Below, in pieces: positions 1 to 5,584 of a stretch of DNA of 6,311 nt. The notes beneath the pieces were generated by a model, which was not told where the DNA came from, did not search any database, and saw only the letters and a program-made list of their open reading frames with translations. The stretch is from an uncultured Collinsella sp. (GTDB lineage: Bacteria > Actinomycetota > Coriobacteriia > Coriobacteriales > Coriobacteriaceae), in contig CABTAA010000099.1 in assembly GCA_902482615.1 (NCBI GenBank), positions 1 through 6,311 on the forward strand, read 5' to 3'. Both the position numbers and the translations under genes were made by a program. Positions within the stretch are counted from its first letter, which is position 1; every line of letters starts with the position of its first letter.

Positions 1-73
1 GACCGCGGTCGTCACGGCCGCCGTGGGGACCACGGGGACCACGGTCGTCACGACCGCCGCGAGGACCGCGATC
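1..73 (-). repeat. Coding repeat for Arg/Gly/Asp-rich tail
   Basis: Very GC-rich imperfect tandem repeats built from GACCG, GGTCGTCACG and GGGGACCACG words on the plus strand. On the minus strand they encode alternating RGPRG, HGG and GRDDRG units. The repeat reaches the window edge, so its full copy number is unknown. Such tracts often vary in copy number between strains by slippage; that is inference here. Confidence 0.75.
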
Positions 74-667
74 CTCGTCCAGACCCATGGCGACGAGCGG
101 AGCGATAACCTTATCGAGGGCGGCCATCAGCTCGGTGGCCTCCTCGTAAGAAAGCTCGGGCAGGAGCTTCTCCTTCTTGTTGGCAAGCTCGACCAGGCCC
201 TCAGCGGCATCCTCGGCGGCGAAGACGACAATCTTGCGCATATCGCCCTCGGCGTCGTCGATGCGGCCGACCAGATCGGCAGCCTCGGCCTCGGCCATCA
301 GGCCATCGAGCTCACGAAGGCGCATGCCCAGCAGGTCGGACATTTCCTTCTGCTCCATCTTAGGCTTGAGGTCAAGAAGCTTGATGGCGCGCTCGATGTT
401 CGCCATGCGCTCGGCCTTGGCCTCCTCCTCCTTGGAAATAGCAAAGCGACGGCTACGCAGCAGGCGGGCGGCCTTCTGCATCTTGTCCATCAGCACTTCG
501 TCATCGTAATCAACGGCGGCCTCGACAACCTCGGCCTCCTCCTCGGCGGAAACCTCGTCAGCAGCCTCAACCTCGGCAGCTTCGGTCTCCACGGTCTCGA
601 CTGCCTCGACCTCGGCAGTCATGGTCTCGTTCTCGGTCTCGTTCATGATCTCTTCGTTCTCGGACAT
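1..667 (-). CDS. Acidic/MarR-like winged-helix/RGG-like tail protein (3' truncated)
   Basis: I do not recognise a named family; the visible reading frame gives 222 residues from ATG at 667 and runs off the window edge. Three parts are seen. Residues 1-57 are almost all Glu, Ala, Val, Thr and Asp, strongly acidic and probably disordered. Residues about 58-155 are helical and contain a MarR-like winged helix-turn-helix: MEQKEMSDLLGMRLRELDGL (104-123) reads as the HTH, followed by AEAADLVGRIDDAEGDMRKI as recognition-helix end and wing. Residues about 155-197 are a helical extension. From residue 199 the protein becomes an Arg/Gly/Asp repeat (DRGPRGGRDD, RGPRGPHGGRDD) still continuing at position 1. 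The start has AAGGAG four bases upstream. RGG-like tails commonly bind RNA, so a nucleic-acid-binding role is inferred; DNA versus RNA target is open. It is probably transcribed separately from the upstream exporter gene, 152 bp away. Gene call is firm, function uncertain. Confidence 0.85.
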   Translation of the reverse strand, partial: MSENEEIMNETENETMTAEVEAVETVETEAAEVEAADEVSAEEEAEVVEAAVDYDDEVLMDKMQKAARLLRSRRFAISKEEEAKAERMANIERAIKLLDLKPKMEQKEMSDLLGMRLRELDGLMAEAEAADLVGRIDDAEGDMRKIVVFAAEDAAEGLVELANKKEKLLPELSYEEATELMAALDKVIAPLVAMGLDEDRGPRGGRDDRGPRGPHGGRDDRG

Positions 668-681
668 GAGACTCCTTCTTG

Positions 682-759
682 GCCCTCTCGGGCATCATCG
701 CCCCATTCGCGGGGCCCGTCGCGCACTCTTTGCGCTTTAAACATTCATGCCTCTCGGCA
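682..759 (-). promoter_or_regulatory. Leader with four consecutive small hairpins
   Basis: Read on the minus strand, the RNA ahead of the winged-helix/RGG gene can form four stem-loops in 78 nt. In transcript order they are TGCC-GAGA-GGCA (759-748), GCGCA-AAGAG-TGCGC (735-721), GCCCC-GCGAAT-GGGGC (715-700) and GCCC-GAGA-GGGC (693-682). The first and last share a GAGA loop of the stable GNRA class, and the last ends a few bases before the AAGGAG ribosome binding site. No poly-T follows any of them, so they are not obvious terminators. GC-rich DNA makes small hairpins by chance; a regulatory role is inference. I see no convincing promoter in 668-819. Confidence 0.35.
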
Positions 760-813
760 AAACGTCCATTAGTTTATGGTGTCGCCATCCAATCTAGCTG
801 CAGAATCTATGTG

Positions 814-836
814 CACACATTAATGCGACATGTGTG
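814..836 (-). other. Inverted repeat spanning the exporter stop codon
   Basis: CACACAT (814-820) and ATGTGTG (830-836) are perfect 7-base inverted arms around a 9-base loop that holds most of the exporter's TAA stop (820-822). There is no T-run after it on the minus strand, so intrinsic termination is weakly supported. It may simply protect the 3' end or be chance. Confidence 0.3.
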
Positions 837-2235
837 ACTCGCGACGAGCGTACACCAGCGACGCCACGAACCCGACCACGGCAATTACAGCCGCCACACG
901 CACGGCAGCTGCAAATCCAATCGCCTGGGCAACGTCTGTCGCAGCGCCAGCGGCGCCGGCGGTCGCAGCAGAACTCGAAAGCAGACCGATAAACAGCGAC
1001 GGGCCAAACGATGCGGCAATCATATTCCACGTGTTAAGCAATGCCGTTCCGTGAGGATGTTCAGCGGCGGGTAGCGTCTCCAAGCCGGCCCTTTGCGAGG
1101 GGCTCAGCACCAAACCGACTCCGGCATACACCACAACGGTCAGCGCCACGACGACGCCGATGTTCATGCTTGCCGCCGTCATCGAGATGGCAGTCTGCCC
1201 CACGGCAATCAGGGCAAAACCGACCGGCAGCAGCGGCCATGCGCCACGGGCGTCCATCACGCGTCCGCCCACAATCGAGGTCACAGCGTTGCAGGCAATT
1301 GCCGGCAAAATGAGCAAGCCAGCAATAAGTGCGGTCATGCCGTATGCGCCCTCAAAATAGAGGGGCAACAAAACGCTCATCGAGAACGTTGTCATCATCG
1401 ACACCACCACAAGCAAACACGCAGGCCAAAAACGAACGCTCGCCATGGGACGTACGTTAAGCACCGGATGCTCAAGCTTGAGCTGACGGGCCGCAAACAG
1501 GCCGAGCAGCACAATGGCGGCGAAGAGCGTCACAATACCGGCAATCAGATTGGTCGAGAACTCGCCTACGGAATACACAAATGCCGTAATACCGGCGGCG
1601 AGCATAACAACCGACAGAATATCAAGCGTGTTATTCGAACGCTCTCCGACATTCTGAACAAGCTTAACGCCCGCCGCAGCGACCACAATGCCGCCCACCA
1701 GCGGCACTACGAACACCGCCCTCCAGCCAAACAACGTGCACATAAGACCGCTGATTACGGGTCCAAACGCCGGTCCTAGCGTAATGCAGGCGCCGCCCAG
1801 GCTCAGATACAAACCGAGCTTCTCGCGCGGGGCGCAAGACAGCACCACGTTCATCATGAGCGGAAACAAGATGCCCGACCCCGCAGCCTGCAAAATACGA
1901 CTTGGCAGCAAAACGCTAAACGACGGAGCGATCAGACACAGGACTTCGCCGGCGACCATACATCCGCATGCGAAAAACAACAGCTTGCGCGTCGAGAAAC
2001 GGCCGGACAGGAAGGCCATGATGGCCGTAAAGATCGACGTCACAATCATGTAGCCCGAGACGAGCCACTGCGCCGTGGTGGCACTCACCGAAAAGGCCGC
2101 CATAATGTCGTGCAACGCCACGTTAATGATGTTCTCGTTAAACGCGGCAACAAAGGCCGCAATATACATAACGACGAGAAGCGCCGCAGTGGCCGATGGC
2201 GTTACTTGAACTTGTTGCTGAGATTTGCTCCCCAT
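820..2235 (-). CDS. DHA2-family MFS multidrug exporter (EmrB/QacA-like)
   Basis: A 471-residue integral membrane protein, close to the usual length of 14-helix DHA2 drug:proton antiporters. Seen in order: a first helix ending in NENIINVALHDIMAAF (33-48, the family's D-TIVNVALP-like motif), QWLVSGYMI (56-64), GRFSTRKLL (78-86, motif A region), SRILQAAGSG (112-121), the antiporter motif C region LGPAFGPVISG (153-163), GWRAVFVVP (170-178), LPLYFEGAYGMTALIAGLL (290-308) and a C-terminal NTWNMIAASFGPSLF (401-415). Export of a toxic compound using the proton gradient is the family role; the substrate cannot be read. The start is ATG at 2235 with GGAAGG just upstream. The frame stays open for 137 more codons upstream, but that part is antisense to the deformylase and is not membrane-like, so it was not used. 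The acidic position of the first-helix motif is Glu34-Asn35 rather than Asp, a mild variation. It lies back to back with the deformylase gene. Confidence 0.92.
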   Translation of the reverse strand: MGSKSQQQVQVTPSATAALLVVMYIAAFVAAFNENIINVALHDIMAAFSVSATTAQWLVSGYMIVTSIFTAIMAFLSGRFSTRKLLFFACGCMVAGEVLCLIAPSFSVLLPSRILQAAGSGILFPLMMNVVLSCAPREKLGLYLSLGGACITLGPAFGPVISGLMCTLFGWRAVFVVPLVGGIVVAAAGVKLVQNVGERSNNTLDILSVVMLAAGITAFVYSVGEFSTNLIAGIVTLFAAIVLLGLFAARQLKLEHPVLNVRPMASVRFWPACLLVVVSMMTTFSMSVLLPLYFEGAYGMTALIAGLLILPAIACNAVTSIVGGRVMDARGAWPLLPVGFALIAVGQTAISMTAASMNIGVVVALTVVVYAGVGLVLSPSQRAGLETLPAAEHPHGTALLNTWNMIAASFGPSLFIGLLSSSAATAGAAGAATDVAQAIGFAAAVRVAAVIAVVGFVASLVYARRESHMSH

Positions 2236-2243
2236 GCATTTCC

Positions 2244-2310
2244 TTCCTCTTGGAACGACAGTTGCATCGCCCCAGAGGAACAGTCCAGGGCGAAAAATGA
2301 GCCCTAGACT
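2244..2310 (-). promoter_or_regulatory. Structured leader of exporter mRNA with ribosome-site-masking helix
   Basis: Two elements lie in the exporter's 5' region on the minus strand. The upstream one (2310-2282) pairs AGTC-T-AGGGC with GCCCT-G-GACT around a 9-base loop; the central pair is U·G in minus-strand RNA but C/A mismatched in plus-strand RNA, so a continuous 10-bp stem forms only in the exporter's direction. The downstream one pairs TTCCTCT (2280-2274) with AGAGGAA (2250-2244), which overlaps the exporter's AGAGGAAGG ribosome binding site. Together they resemble a translational or transcriptional attenuation leader, but no short leader peptide or U-tract is clear. No strong promoter is visible; TACAAT at 2368-2363 is a possible -10 without a good -35. 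Confidence 0.35.
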
Positions 2311-2396
2311 TACGCCAGACGCCGTACACGACGAGTCTGACAACATGGTCCAACGTCGAAAGATTGTAACGCGGACGCACAGCTTTCCTTCCGCGC

Positions 2397-2402
2397 TATT
2401 AT
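2397..2402 (+). promoter_or_regulatory. Possible -10 box of the deformylase gene
   Basis: TATTAT matches the TATAAT consensus at five of six bases and lies 38 bases before the ATG of the deformylase gene. No good -35 hexamer is found at 16-18 bases upstream, so the assignment is weak. Confidence 0.3.
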
Positions 2403-2440
2403 TAAAAGTCCACGAAAGCATGAGACATGAGGAGCCCGCC

Positions 2441-2851
2441 ATGATTAAGCCCATCATGAAATCCGAGTTCTTTTTGCGCCTGCCTTCCGAAGACGCGGGA
2501 CCCGACGATGCCGTGACCGGGCAGGACCTCCTGGATACACTCCACGAGCATGAGCACGAGTGCGTGGGCCTCGCCGCCAACATGATTGGCGTGCGCAAAC
2601 GCATCATCTGCGTAAAGGACGGCAACAGGACACTCCTGATGTGCAACCCTCAAATTCTTGAGCAGGTCAATGCCTATCAGACGAGCGAAGGATGTCTCTC
2701 GCTGATCGGCGAGCGTCCCTGTACCCGCTATCGCCGCATTAAGGTGGAGTATTTGGACGAGAACTTCGTCCACCGCATCAAAAACTTCTCGGGCTACACC
2801 GCCGAGATCATCCAGCACGAAATCGACCACTGCAACGGGATTGTTATTTAG
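2441..2851 (+). CDS. def: Peptide deformylase-like protein, Met in place of active-site Gln
   Basis: 136 residues, the compact form of peptide deformylase, the metalloenzyme that removes the formyl group from N-terminal formyl-Met of new proteins in the cytosol. Motif II EGCLS (83-87) supplies the metal-binding Cys85 and motif III QHEIDH (125-130) supplies His126, catalytic Glu127 and His130. Motif I, normally GxGLAAxQ, reads VGLAANMIG (42-50): the Gln that stabilises the transition state is Met48. From memory, a group of short Firmicutes deformylases (about 136 aa, beginning MIKPI and carrying AANMIG) shares this, so it looks like a subfamily trait rather than a local mutation. Whether these enzymes are active deformylases or serve another role is uncertain. 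ATG at 2441 is chosen because GAGGAG (2429-2434) lies six bases before it; the in-frame ATG at 2420 lacks such a site, and the longer frame from 2225 overlaps the exporter. The gene ends at a strong terminator, apparently monocistronic. Confidence 0.93.
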   Translation: MIKPIMKSEFFLRLPSEDAGPDDAVTGQDLLDTLHEHEHECVGLAANMIGVRKRIICVKDGNRTLLMCNPQILEQVNAYQTSEGCLSLIGERPCTRYRRIKVEYLDENFVHRIKNFSGYTAEIIQHEIDHCNGIVI

Positions 2852-2866
2852 TTCCGCCGATTCAAG

Positions 2867-2903
2867 AAAGCTCCCTGCAGCAAAACAACTGCAGGGAGCT
2901 TTT
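2867..2903. terminator. Bidirectional intrinsic terminator
   Basis: AAAGCTCCCTGCAG (2867-2880) and CTGCAGGGAGCTTT (2889-2902) form a perfect 14-bp stem with loop CAAAACAA. It is followed by TTTT on the plus strand, and by a T-rich stretch (CTTTCTTG) on the minus strand. It sits between the stop of the plus-strand deformylase gene (2851) and the stop of the minus-strand aminotransferase gene (2926), so it can end both transcripts. Confidence 0.9.
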
Positions 2904-2925
2904 CATAGTGCGGAGTTTCTATCCC

Positions 2926-4446
2926 CTACGACTGGCGGTAATGGTCAAAGAAGTCGGCGAGGTCTTCGAGGGACTCTTTGAGTACTTCCATGCGCGGCAG
3001 GTACACGATGCGGAAGTGGTCGGGCTCAGCCCAGTTGAAGCCGCCGCCGCGCGTGATCAGGATCTTCTTCTCGTGCAGCAGGTCAAGGGCGAACTGCTCG
3101 TCATCGGTGATGTTGAACTTCTTCACATCCATCTTGGGGAAGATGTAGAACGCCGCACGCGGCTTAACCACCGAGATGCCGTCAATCTTGTTGAGCGCCT
3201 CATACACAAAGTTGCGCTGCTCGTAGACACGGCCGCCGGGACGGATGTAGTCGTTAACGGACTGATGACCACCGAGTGCCGTCTGAACGATCGACTGAGC
3301 CGGCACGTTGGAGCACAGGCGCATGTTCGAGAGCATGTTGACGCCCATGATGAAGTCGCTCATGCAGCGCTGGTTGCCCGAAAGCACCATCCAGCCAATA
3401 CGATAGCCCGCAATCATGTGAGACTTGGACAGACCGCTAAAGGTAACGCAGGGCAGGTCGGGGGCGAGCGAGGCAATCGAGACGTGCTCGTAGCCGTCCA
3501 TGCACAGGCGGTCGTAGATCTCATCGGCAAAGATCATCAGCTGATGCCTGCGCGCAATCTCGACGATGCCCTCGAGCACCTCGCGCGGATAGACAGAACC
3601 CGTGGGGTTGTTGGGGTTGATGATGACGAGGGCTTTGGTCGCACTCGTAATCTTGGACTCCATATCCTCCAAGTCGGGATACCAATCCGCCTGCTCATCA
3701 CACAGATAATGTACGGGATGACCGCCGGCAAGGGTTGCGCACGCCGTCCAGAGCGGATAGTCGGGGCTGGGGATCAGAATCTCGTCGCCGTTGTCGAGCA
3801 GCGCGTTCATCGAAAGCTGAATGAGCTCGGACACGCCGTTGCCCGTGTAGATATGCTCCATCTGAACGTTGGGCAGGCCCTTGATCTGCGAATACTGCAT
3901 GATTGCCTTGCGCGCGGAGAACAGGCCACGCGAGTTGGAATAGCCTTCGCAGTCGGGCAGCTGCTGGCGCATGTCCTTGATGACCTCATCGGGTGTGCGG
4001 AAACCGAAGGGCGCCGGGTTGCCGATATTGAGCTTGAGGATGCGCTCGCCCTCGTCCTCCATACGGGCGGCCTCGTCGACGACGGGACCGCGCACGTCAT
4101 ACAGGACGTTGTCGAGTTTGGTGGATTTAGAAAAAGTACGCATGGTGGTGCTCCTTGCAATTTGAGCTGAGGGATGGGGTTCGGGCTTGGAATCGTTGCG
4201 GGGTGATGATGCCTCGCCTTGATCGGCGTCGCCGGCGAGCAGCCAGGTAACATCGACCTCCAAAATACGGGCGAGCAGCTCAGCCACATCGCGCCGCGGA
4301 ATCGTCTTGCCGCTCACATATTGGCTCATCTGACTCTTGCCGAGTTTTTTGCCGAGCATCTCCGATGCGCGGATTACGTCCGACTGGCGAACGTCGCGAT
4401 TGGACATAGTCTGTCGCAGGCGATCGCTAAACGTCTCTTGGGCCAC
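2926..4446 (-). CDS. alaA: XRE helix-turn-helix fused to AlaA-like alanine aminotransferase
   Basis: A 506-residue two-domain protein. Residues about 4-72 are an XRE/Cro-type HTH (FSDRLRQTM, then SQMSQYVSGKTIPRRDVAELLARIL, ending in VTWLLAG). Residues 73-101 are a Pro/Ser/Asp-rich linker. Residues 102-506 are a complete fold-type I PLP aminotransferase that matches E. coli AlaA along its length: KLNIGNPAPFGF, YTGNGVSELI, PDYPLW, INPNNPTG, FADEIYD, SGLSKSHMIAGYRIGW and HFRIVYLPR. In AlaA numbering the key residues are Tyr129, Asn179, Asp207, Tyr210, the PLP lysine Lys240 and the substrate arginine Arg378; all are present. The known AlaA reaction is glutamate plus pyruvate to alanine plus 2-oxoglutarate. 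The start is GTG at 4446 with AAGGAGGT five bases upstream; an ATG 39 bases further up at 4485 lacks a site. The fusion resembles MocR proteins in concept, but those have a GntR domain and a different aminotransferase branch. Autoregulation is suggested by the boxes upstream. Confidence 0.9.
   Translation of the reverse strand: MAQETFSDRLRQTMSNRDVRQSDVIRASEMLGKKLGKSQMSQYVSGKTIPRRDVAELLARILEVDVTWLLAGDADQGEASSPRNDSKPEPHPSAQIARSTTMRTFSKSTKLDNVLYDVRGPVVDEAARMEDEGERILKLNIGNPAPFGFRTPDEVIKDMRQQLPDCEGYSNSRGLFSARKAIMQYSQIKGLPNVQMEHIYTGNGVSELIQLSMNALLDNGDEILIPSPDYPLWTACATLAGGHPVHYLCDEQADWYPDLEDMESKITSATKALVIINPNNPTGSVYPREVLEGIVEIARRHQLMIFADEIYDRLCMDGYEHVSIASLAPDLPCVTFSGLSKSHMIAGYRIGWMVLSGNQRCMSDFIMGVNMLSNMRLCSNVPAQSIVQTALGGHQSVNDYIRPGGRVYEQRNFVYEALNKIDGISVVKPRAAFYIFPKMDVKKFNITDDEQFALDLLHEKKILITRGGGFNWAEPDHFRIVYLPRMEVLKESLEDLADFFDHYRQS
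4143..4156 (-). promoter_or_regulatory. Internal ribosome binding site and ATG of the aminotransferase domain
   Basis: Inside the fusion gene, AAGGAG (4156-4151) lies seven bases before an in-frame ATG at 4143, at the exact boundary between linker and enzyme. Initiation there would give a 405-residue enzyme starting MRTFSKSTKL, the same length as E. coli AlaA, whose start MSPIEKSSKL aligns with it. This suggests either a second product from the same mRNA, or a relic of a time when the HTH and enzyme were separate genes. Confidence 0.65.
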
Positions 4447-4450
4447 TAGA

Positions 4451-4458
4451 ACCTCCTT
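4451..4458 (-). promoter_or_regulatory. Ribosome binding site deciding the GTG start of the fusion gene
   Basis: AAGGAGGT on the minus strand is a near-perfect complement to the 16S rRNA end, followed by four bases and then GTG at 4446. It excludes the upstream ATG at 4485, which would place this site inside the coding region. Confidence 0.8.
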
Positions 4459-4467
4459 GCTGGCAAA

Positions 4468-4549
4468 GTTCAATTTATAGAACACGAATTGAACCTGGGT
4501 TCAATTTAGGCAGCAGTATAGCGCGGCGCATTATCGGGAAGTTCAATTT
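4468..4549 (-). promoter_or_regulatory. Operator/promoter region with four GTTCAATTT boxes
   Basis: Four copies of one box lie in 82 bp: GTTCAATTT at 4468-4476, 4499-4507 and 4541-4549, plus the inverted AATTGAAC at 4487-4494. The second and third form a perfect dyad, AATTGAACC-TG-GGTTCAATT (4487-4506). Box-to-box distances on the same strand are 31 and 42 bp, about three and four helical turns. TATACT (4520-4515) on the minus strand is a candidate -10; the box at 4541-4549 contains TTGAAC, a -35-like word, but with a long 20-bp spacer. TATAAA (4479-4474) is an alternative -10 with TTGAAC from the third box at 19 bp. The XRE domain of the downstream gene is the natural candidate to bind here. 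Confidence 0.65.
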
Positions 4550-4608
4550 CATAAGAAAATGCGCCGGACTCTGAGATTTGCCCAAAGCGGACAATGACAC
4601 GCACACGT

Positions 4609-5466
4609 TTAGAGGTATTCGAGGAAACGGGCGGCAGCAAGCGAAACATCGGCCGTTCGATATATGGCGTTGATCTGCCGATGGGGATGCCCCTCGAGTG
4701 GGCGCACGGCAACATCGAACTGGCAGCGGCGCAAGATGAGCGCGGGAAGAATGCTCACGCCCAGGCCGTCCTCGACCATAGCCATAATCGCATAGTCATC
4801 CCAGGTCGACAGCTTAGAGCGCACCGCCAGGCCCGCGCGGCGAAACAGCGGCGTAATCTCATCATCGGTGCCTCGTTCTAGCAGAATAAACTGCTCGTTG
4901 GCTAAATCGGCAAGAGAAACGACCTCCGCCGTGGCAAGCAAAGAGTCCGCCGGCACTACCGCCATCAACTCGTCGCGCACCAAAGACCGCGATGCCATGC
5001 CGTTTTCTCGGGGTTCACGCGGGATAAAGCCCAGATCGCAGCGGCCCTCTGCCACCCATTGTTCAATCTCTGAGTAATCGCCCATCAGCAACTCGTAATC
5101 GACGTCCGGGTGATCGGCGCGAAAGCGCGCAATCACCGGCGGCAGCACGTGGGTCGCCACGCTCGAAAACGTACCGATGCAGATTTTACCGCGCATGAGC
5201 CCGCGCATCTCATCCACCCGTCGCTGCAAGCGAGTGAATTCCTCACAGAGCGCTTCGACAGCCGGCATGACCTGCCGCCCATCGGCAGAAAGAGCCACGC
5301 CCTCGCGACTGCGGTCGAGCACCTTAAAGCCCCAATCGGCCTCAAGATCGGCCACCATACGGCTCACGCCCGATTGCGAATAGCTCAGGCGCTCGGCAGC
5401 ACGCGTAAAGCTTCCGGCGCGCACCGTCTCCAGCAGCACCTGCATCTTTTGAATATTCGTTTCCAC
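4609..5466 (-). CDS. LysR-family transcriptional regulator
   Basis: 285 residues, typical for the family. The N-terminal winged HTH is clear: QKMQVLLETVRAGSFTRAAE (6-25) then RLSYSQSGVSRMVADLE (26-42) and the wing VLDRSREGVALSADG (49-63). A linker helix (about 65-92) leads to the effector-binding domain, beginning GKICIGTFSSVATHVLPPVI (93-112), with CDLGFIPREP (143-152) and VEDGLGVSILP (231-241) as the usual second-lobe signatures. The domain binds a small-molecule effector that cannot be identified. GTG at 5466 is chosen because GAGGGG lies just upstream and METNIQKMQ gives the standard spacing to the HTH; a TTG at 5478 would add four residues with no suitable site. It is divergent from the EamA transporter and probably controls it and itself through the dyad between them. 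The XRE-aminotransferase follows on the same strand after 162 bp, with its own control region. Confidence 0.95.
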   Translation of the reverse strand: METNIQKMQVLLETVRAGSFTRAAERLSYSQSGVSRMVADLEADWGFKVLDRSREGVALSADGRQVMPAVEALCEEFTRLQRRVDEMRGLMRGKICIGTFSSVATHVLPPVIARFRADHPDVDYELLMGDYSEIEQWVAEGRCDLGFIPREPRENGMASRSLVRDELMAVVPADSLLATAEVVSLADLANEQFILLERGTDDEITPLFRRAGLAVRSKLSTWDDYAIMAMVEDGLGVSILPALILRRCQFDVAVRPLEGHPHRQINAIYRTADVSLAAARFLEYL

Positions 5467-5511
5467 GGCACCCCTCAACCTTTACATGCGTTTTTATCAT
5501 GTTTGCCATGC

Positions 5512-5517
5512 ATTATA
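5512..5517 (-). promoter_or_regulatory. Candidate -10 box of the lysR gene
   Basis: TATAAT on the minus strand is a perfect -10 consensus 46 bases before the GTG start. The -35 side is poor (TGGCAA at 15 bp or CTGGCA at 16 bp). The LysR-type dyad lies just upstream of this region, in a position consistent with autoregulation. Confidence 0.5.
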
Positions 5518-5538
5518 TTCGCTTTTCTTCTATTGCCA

Positions 5539-5555
5539 GTTCACCCATAGTGAAC
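5539..5555. promoter_or_regulatory. LysR-type operator dyad between lysR and eamA
   Basis: GTTCAC-CCATA-GTGAAC is a perfect inverted repeat with 6-base arms and a 5-base spacer. It contains TCAC-N5-GTGA, which fits the T-N11-A rule for LysR regulators with dyad symmetry. It starts 30 bases before the transporter ATG and 73 bases before the regulator GTG. On the plus strand it directly follows TTGCCA (5533-5538), a five-of-six -35 match, although the hexamer 17 bases downstream is a poor -10. Confidence 0.75.
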
Positions 5556-5584
5556 ATGCTCGAATATAGAGGGGACGGAAACGC

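Noticed and set aside
23..772. 249-residue plus-strand open frame over the winged-helix/RGG gene
   Set aside because: It is the antisense shadow of the minus-strand gene; its Leu/Gly/His-rich translation has no recognisable domain, and the minus frame has a good ribosome site and domain pattern.
2138..2380. 80-codon minus-strand frame from GTG at 2380, with AAGGA upstream, covering the exporter leader and start
   Set aside because: Considered as a leader peptide, but it is long, Cys/Arg-rich without a recognisable pattern, and runs out of frame deep into the exporter gene. No evidence of translation.
2236..2646. 137-codon upstream extension of the exporter frame
   Set aside because: It is antisense to the deformylase, lacks family similarity, and the ATG at 2235 has a proper ribosome site and the expected MFS N-terminus.
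2402..2830. 142-residue minus-strand frame opposite the deformylase
   Set aside because: Antisense shadow; the plus frame carries all three deformylase motif regions.
2908..4170. 420-residue plus-strand open frame opposite the aminotransferase
   Set aside because: Long antisense frames are common in GC-rich genes; the minus frame matches AlaA end to end.
4447..4485. ATG at 4485 as start of the XRE-aminotransferase
   Set aside because: The added 13 residues are encoded by the ribosome binding site and one of the operator boxes; GTG at 4446 has ideal spacing.
5467..5478. TTG at 5478 as start of the LysR gene
   Set aside because: The nearest AAAGG is directly against the codon; GTG at 5466 has GAGGGG at suitable distance and gives the usual LysR N-terminus.
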